Assembly (NCBI GenBank): GCA_947463285.1
Contig: CANHTV010000169.1
Span: 1 to 7,569 of the forward strand
Reading direction: 5' to 3'
Source: Verrucomicrobiaceae bacterium
GTDB lineage: Bacteria > Verrucomicrobiota > Verrucomicrobiia > Verrucomicrobiales > Verrucomicrobiaceae
Length of the DNA stretch: 7,569 bases
In this document: positions 4,648 to 7,569 of the stretch, in pieces
Position numbering within the stretch: position 1 is the first letter of the stretch
Layout of the letters: each line of letters opens with the position of its first letter
Notes under the pieces: generated by a model
Seen by the model: the letters and a program-made list of their open reading frames with translations, nothing else
The model's database searches: none
Told to the model about the DNA's origin: nothing
Translations under genes and position numbers: made by a program

Positions 4648-5998
4648 GAAGATTTTTCCCGCTATTTCGAGACACTGCTTCCCTGCCCTGCTGGCAGTGG
4701 GTTGTGTGCTCAAGGCCCAAGAGCCAGCGCCTGCGGTGGCTCCTGCTACTGAAGCTGCTCCAGCCTCAAAAGCAGTCGAGCCCCCACAGCTCTCTCGAAT
4801 CAGCCCTATGGGAAAAACGCCTGACTGGTCGCGCCTGGAAGCTTATGCAGGCAGCATGAGCAAGGCCGAGTTCGAGCAGGCCTGGCAGCAGATTTACTCT
4901 GAAAAAAACGGCCTACCGCCGCCCTTTAAATTCACCGACACACATCTTGAAGTGCCCACTGGCCAGCTAGCAAAAACTACCTGCCGCATTCCATTCCGGG
5001 CTGACAAAGAAGCGTCAACCAGTGATCAAAAACCCAGCTGGCGTCGCGCTCGTGATCTGCCGCCACTCGAGGAGCGCCCGCCGCTGAGTGATCTGCACAT
5101 CGCCCTCGATCCCGGCCACATCGGCGGTAGCTGGGCGATGATGGAGGAGCGGTTTCTAAGTTTCAAACCTGGCGAAGACATCCGCGAAGGCGATCTCTCC
5201 CTGCTCACCGCCAAAATCCTCAAGGAACGTCTCGTCAAAGAAGGTGCCATCGTCAGCCTCGTCAGGGAAAGCCTTGATCCCGTCACCACCAAACGGCCCG
5301 CGGACTTTGAAGCTGAGTCGCGCAAGGTGCTCACCGATGCTGGTTTCCCCACGCCAGCGGCAAGTTATCAGGGCCTAACCGGTGATGCCAAATTGCTCAC
5401 CGTGCAGTGGCAGAGTGAAAAGCTTTTTTATCGTGTCAGTGAAATCCACGCCCGAGGCGAGCGTGTGAATCAGCAGATCAAACCCGACGTCGTCCTCTGT
5501 CTGCACTTCAATGCCGAATCCTGGGGTGACGCCACCTCGCCGCAGTTCTCGCCGAAGAACCATCTGCATGTGCTGGTGAATGGCTGCTACTCCCCAGGCG
5601 AGCTTCAGCAGCAAGACGTGCGTTTTGAGATGCTCCTGCGTTTGCTCAGCCGCGTGCATGAGGAAGAAATCCCCCTGGCCACCACCGTGGCTGAGAGCAT
5701 GGCCCGCGTGACCAGACTGCCCGCGTATCTTTACAGCACGCCCAATGCCCGACAGGCGGGAAGCAATCCCTATGTCTATGCACGAAATCTGCTGGCCAAC
5801 AGGCTCTATGAATGCCCAGTCGTGTATCTCGAACCCTTTGTCATGAACCATGAGGAAACCTACCACCGCCTGCGCGGCCAACATTTTCTCGGGCGCACCC
5901 TCATCGGCGGCAAGCTCGTCACCAGCGCTATCGAGGACTATGTGAACGGCATCGTTCGTGGTCTGCTGTCCTATTATCAAACCAACCGCCCTTCATGA
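4646..5998 (+). CDS. N-acetylmuramoyl-L-alanine amidase (Amidase_3 type), exported
   Basis: The enzyme would cleave the bond between N-acetylmuramic acid and L-alanine of the peptidoglycan stem peptide in the periplasm. The 450-aa product starts with a signal sequence (MKIFPAISRHCFPALLAVGC). Cleavage could be after VLKA (signal peptidase I), or before Cys20 as a lipoprotein; the lipobox AVGC is weak. An Ala/Pro linker (residues 26-48) and an uncharacterised N-terminal region (50-145) follow. The zinc-amidase domain shows IALDPGHIGG (His158), an acidic residue in EGDLSLLTAKILKERL (Glu181), CLHFNA (His287) and VYLEPF (catalytic Glu396). Spacing between the ligands is longer than in compact AmiC-like enzymes, with roughly 100 residues between the Glu and second His. 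The stop overlaps the next ATG (ATGA), so the two are coupled. Glu181 as zinc ligand is my alignment by eye; Glu177 is an alternative. Confidence 0.88.
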   Translation: MKIFPAISRHCFPALLAVGCVLKAQEPAPAVAPATEAAPASKAVEPPQLSRISPMGKTPDWSRLEAYAGSMSKAEFEQAWQQIYSEKNGLPPPFKFTDTHLEVPTGQLAKTTCRIPFRADKEASTSDQKPSWRRARDLPPLEERPPLSDLHIALDPGHIGGSWAMMEERFLSFKPGEDIREGDLSLLTAKILKERLVKEGAIVSLVRESLDPVTTKRPADFEAESRKVLTDAGFPTPAASYQGLTGDAKLLTVQWQSEKLFYRVSEIHARGERVNQQIKPDVVLCLHFNAESWGDATSPQFSPKNHLHVLVNGCYSPGELQQQDVRFEMLLRLLSRVHEEEIPLATTVAESMARVTRLPAYLYSTPNARQAGSNPYVYARNLLANRLYECPVVYLEPFVMNHEETYHRLRGQHFLGRTLIGGKLVTSAIEDYVNGIVRGLLSYYQTNRPS

Positions 5999-7455
5999 AA
6001 ATCCTCCTCATTGGTTGCGGCTTTGTCGGCGAGCGAGCGGCGGATCTTTTTCATGCCGCTGGGCATCAAGTCTTTGGCGTCACTCATTCTCCAAGCTCTG
6101 CGGAGCGCCTGGCAAGCCTGAAACCTTGGTCTGTTCTTGCCTGTGATGTCTCATCAGCCGCGTCCGTGCAGGCTTTGCGTGAGCAAACCGGTCCGGTGGA
6201 TGCTTTCATTCACTGCGCCAGCTCCAGCAAAGGCGGAGCCGAGATGTACCAGGCCGTTTATGTCGATGGCATGACGCATCTGCTCGGAGCCTATCCTCAA
6301 GCCTGGCCGCTCTATACCAGCAGCACCAGCGTCTATCCACAGGTGGATGGCAGCACGGTGGATGAGACCAGCCCTGCCCAGCCGGACAAGGAAACCGGAC
6401 GCCTGCTACGAGCCGCCGAAGAGCTGGCACTCACAAACGGTGGCGCTGTCGCCCGACTCGCCGGCATCTATGGCCCAGGGCGCTCCTTCCTGCTGAAAAA
6501 CCTGCTCGAAGGCAACAGCGGCATCGAGACCAATGAAGGCGCGCCTGATGGCCGGCTGCTGAATCAGATCCATGCAGACGATGCCGCCTCTGCACTTCTA
6601 CACCTCGTCACCAGCAAACTCAGCGGCATCTACAATGTCGTCGATGATGCCCGCATGACTCAGCGCGACTGCCTGGAAAAGCTGGCTCCACTGTTTAACC
6701 TGCCAGCTCCAGGCATCAAGCCACCAGACGCCAATAGAAAAAGGGGCTGGACGCATAAACACGTCAGTAACGCCAAGCTCCGCAGCACTGGCTGGACACC
6801 GAGCTTCCCAGATTACTTCACCACACTCGAAAAAGATCCGCTGCTCGCCTCCTCGATCCTACAGCTCGTCATCGATAATCCCGAAAGCGATTTACCGCGT
6901 GCTCAAAACATCGTCCTGATCGGCCTCATGGGCAGTGGCAAATCCACCGTGGGGCGCATTGTCGCTCAGATGCTGAACTTCCAGTTCGTCGATACCGACC
7001 ACCGCATTGCGGATCAGGCAGGCTGCTCCATCCCGGAGATCTTTGCCCGTGAAGGCGAGTCAGGTTTTCGTGTGCGCGAATCCGCTGTGCTTCGTCAGTT
7101 GTTAGGCCTGAAGCATACTGTCATCGCCACGGGCGGCGGCATCATCACGAGGCCTGAAAATCATCCCTTACTGAAGCACCTAGGCTTTATCACCTGGCTG
7201 GAGGCAGACACATCTCTGCTGGCACGACGCACCGCCTCAAACAATGAGCGCCCGCTACTTCGCGGTGAAGAACCACCCCTGGAAAAGCTCAAGCGTCTCA
7301 TCCAAGAGCGTGCCCCGCTGTACAAATCCCTGGCCGATCTGCGCATCCAAACCGACGAACTCAGCCAAGAAGAAAGCGCTTACGGAGTGACCGAAAGCGC
7401 CCGAATCTTTTTCGCCCGCCGTCAGCAGACGGCCAGTGAGTTTACAGCTCCTTGA
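5995..7455 (+). CDS. aroK: Fusion: atypical SDR/epimerase domain + shikimate kinase
   Basis: One uninterrupted 486-codon frame carries two domains. Residues 1-285 form an NAD(P)-binding extended-SDR-like domain. It has the dinucleotide motif GCGFVG (7-12), an STSVYPQVDGSTVDE segment (110-124), and RLAGIYGPGRSFLLKNLL. The usual catalytic YxxxK pair is not apparent: Tyr114 is followed by PQV and then Asp rather than Lys, as in atypical YeeZ-like members. Residues 303-480 form a complete shikimate kinase, which phosphorylates shikimate at O3 with ATP in the chorismate pathway. It has Walker A GLMGSGKST (310-318), DTD (333-335), shikimate-contacting GFRVRE (357-362), GGG (380-382), lid Arg in ERPLL (Arg419) and RAPLY (439-443). 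Standalone shikimate kinases are about 170-180 aa, so the C-terminal domain is full size. The ATG overlaps the amidase stop, and the 3' end overlaps the convergent gene by 14 nt. Shikimate kinase activity is well supported; the SDR substrate is unknown. Confidence 0.92.
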   Translation: MKILLIGCGFVGERAADLFHAAGHQVFGVTHSPSSAERLASLKPWSVLACDVSSAASVQALREQTGPVDAFIHCASSSKGGAEMYQAVYVDGMTHLLGAYPQAWPLYTSSTSVYPQVDGSTVDETSPAQPDKETGRLLRAAEELALTNGGAVARLAGIYGPGRSFLLKNLLEGNSGIETNEGAPDGRLLNQIHADDAASALLHLVTSKLSGIYNVVDDARMTQRDCLEKLAPLFNLPAPGIKPPDANRKRGWTHKHVSNAKLRSTGWTPSFPDYFTTLEKDPLLASSILQLVIDNPESDLPRAQNIVLIGLMGSGKSTVGRIVAQMLNFQFVDTDHRIADQAGCSIPEIFAREGESGFRVRESAVLRQLLGLKHTVIATGGGIITRPENHPLLKHLGFITWLEADTSLLARRTASNNERPLLRGEEPPLEKLKRLIQERAPLYKSLADLRIQTDELSQEESAYGVTESARIFFARRQQTASEFTAP

Positions 7456-7569
7456 TGCGGATGTTTTTGAACCAGACCTTGTCGCCGTGATCCGTCAGCA
7501 TGATGCGGCCTGCGCCTGGGGCAAAACCCACCTTGTTCTTAAACTTGCTGGCCGCGATCAATGTTGGCC
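7442..7569 (-). CDS. C-terminus of a DUF1080 / 3-keto-disaccharide hydrolase-like protein (partial)
   Basis: Only the last 42 residues are in the window. They read ...LIAASKFKNKVGFAPGAG, then RIMLTDHGDKVWFKNIRIKEL and a TAA stop (complement 7442-7444). The pattern of a Gly- or Asp-containing turn followed by VWFKNIRIKEL is the characteristic final beta-strand of DUF1080 jelly-roll domains. These are abundant secreted proteins of Verrucomicrobiota and Planctomycetota, and some act on 3-keto-disaccharides. The rest of the gene, including any signal peptide, lies beyond the right edge. The stop overlaps the end of the shikimate kinase fusion gene tail-to-tail. Confidence 0.75.
   Translation of the reverse strand, partial: PTLIAASKFKNKVGFAPGAGRIMLTDHGDKVWFKNIRIKEL

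Noticed and set aside
4648..4713. TTG at complement 4711-4713 as the start of the Rhs fragment
   Set aside because: The extra 22 codons are antisense to the amidase signal peptide and show no Rhs similarity.
5375..5980. 201-aa minus-strand ORF opposite the amidase
   Set aside because: It is antisense to the conserved Amidase_3 domain and has no recognisable family.

Overview
The window looks like a chromosome segment of a Verrucomicrobiota bacterium, probably order Verrucomicrobiales. The evidence is the style of the Rhs core (RGPDMGGGVGG, KDEDPTGLLNEG, DGPNLYAYVRQNPW), the C-terminus of a DUF1080-type secreted protein (DKVWFKNIRIKEL) at the right edge, moderately high GC, and the scarcity of clear Shine-Dalgarno sequences. 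This is inference; no 16S or other marker is present.

Left block (1-2278, + strand) is ordinary chromosome. The 3' part of surE (5'/3'-nucleotidase) is followed after 4 nt by a UPF0102/YraN nuclease-fold gene. Then comes a separately promoted dihydroxyacetone kinase subunit gene (dhaK), closed by a strong intrinsic terminator at 2248-2278. No dhaL follows dhaK.

Middle block (about 2280-4617) is accessory. It begins with a tRNA-3'-end-like scar. A 333-bp stretch follows, bounded by imperfect 17-bp inverted repeats and packed with nested palindromes, and then about 430 bp with no convincing gene. On the minus strand lie a three-helix membrane protein gene and, immediately upstream of it, the 3' end of an Rhs/YD-repeat gene. 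The Rhs fragment keeps the conserved core end (DPHGL) and a variable C-terminal tip whose His and Cys motifs recall caspase-like (clan CD) peptidases. The membrane protein starts 8 nt after the Rhs stop and is the natural candidate for its immunity partner. The Rhs homology stops about 30 nt before the start codon of the next chromosomal gene, so the rhs gene is 5'-truncated.

Right block (4611-7455, + strand) is a two-gene translationally coupled unit. The first gene is an exported N-acetylmuramoyl-L-alanine amidase (Amidase_3 type). It overlaps by ATGA a 486-aa fusion of an atypical short-chain dehydrogenase/epimerase domain and a complete shikimate kinase. It converges with, and overlaps by 14 nt, the 3' end of a minus-strand DUF1080-type gene that leaves the window.

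The most interesting items are the orphan Rhs tip with its putative immunity protein, the SDR-shikimate kinase fusion, and the nested palindromic repeat element.
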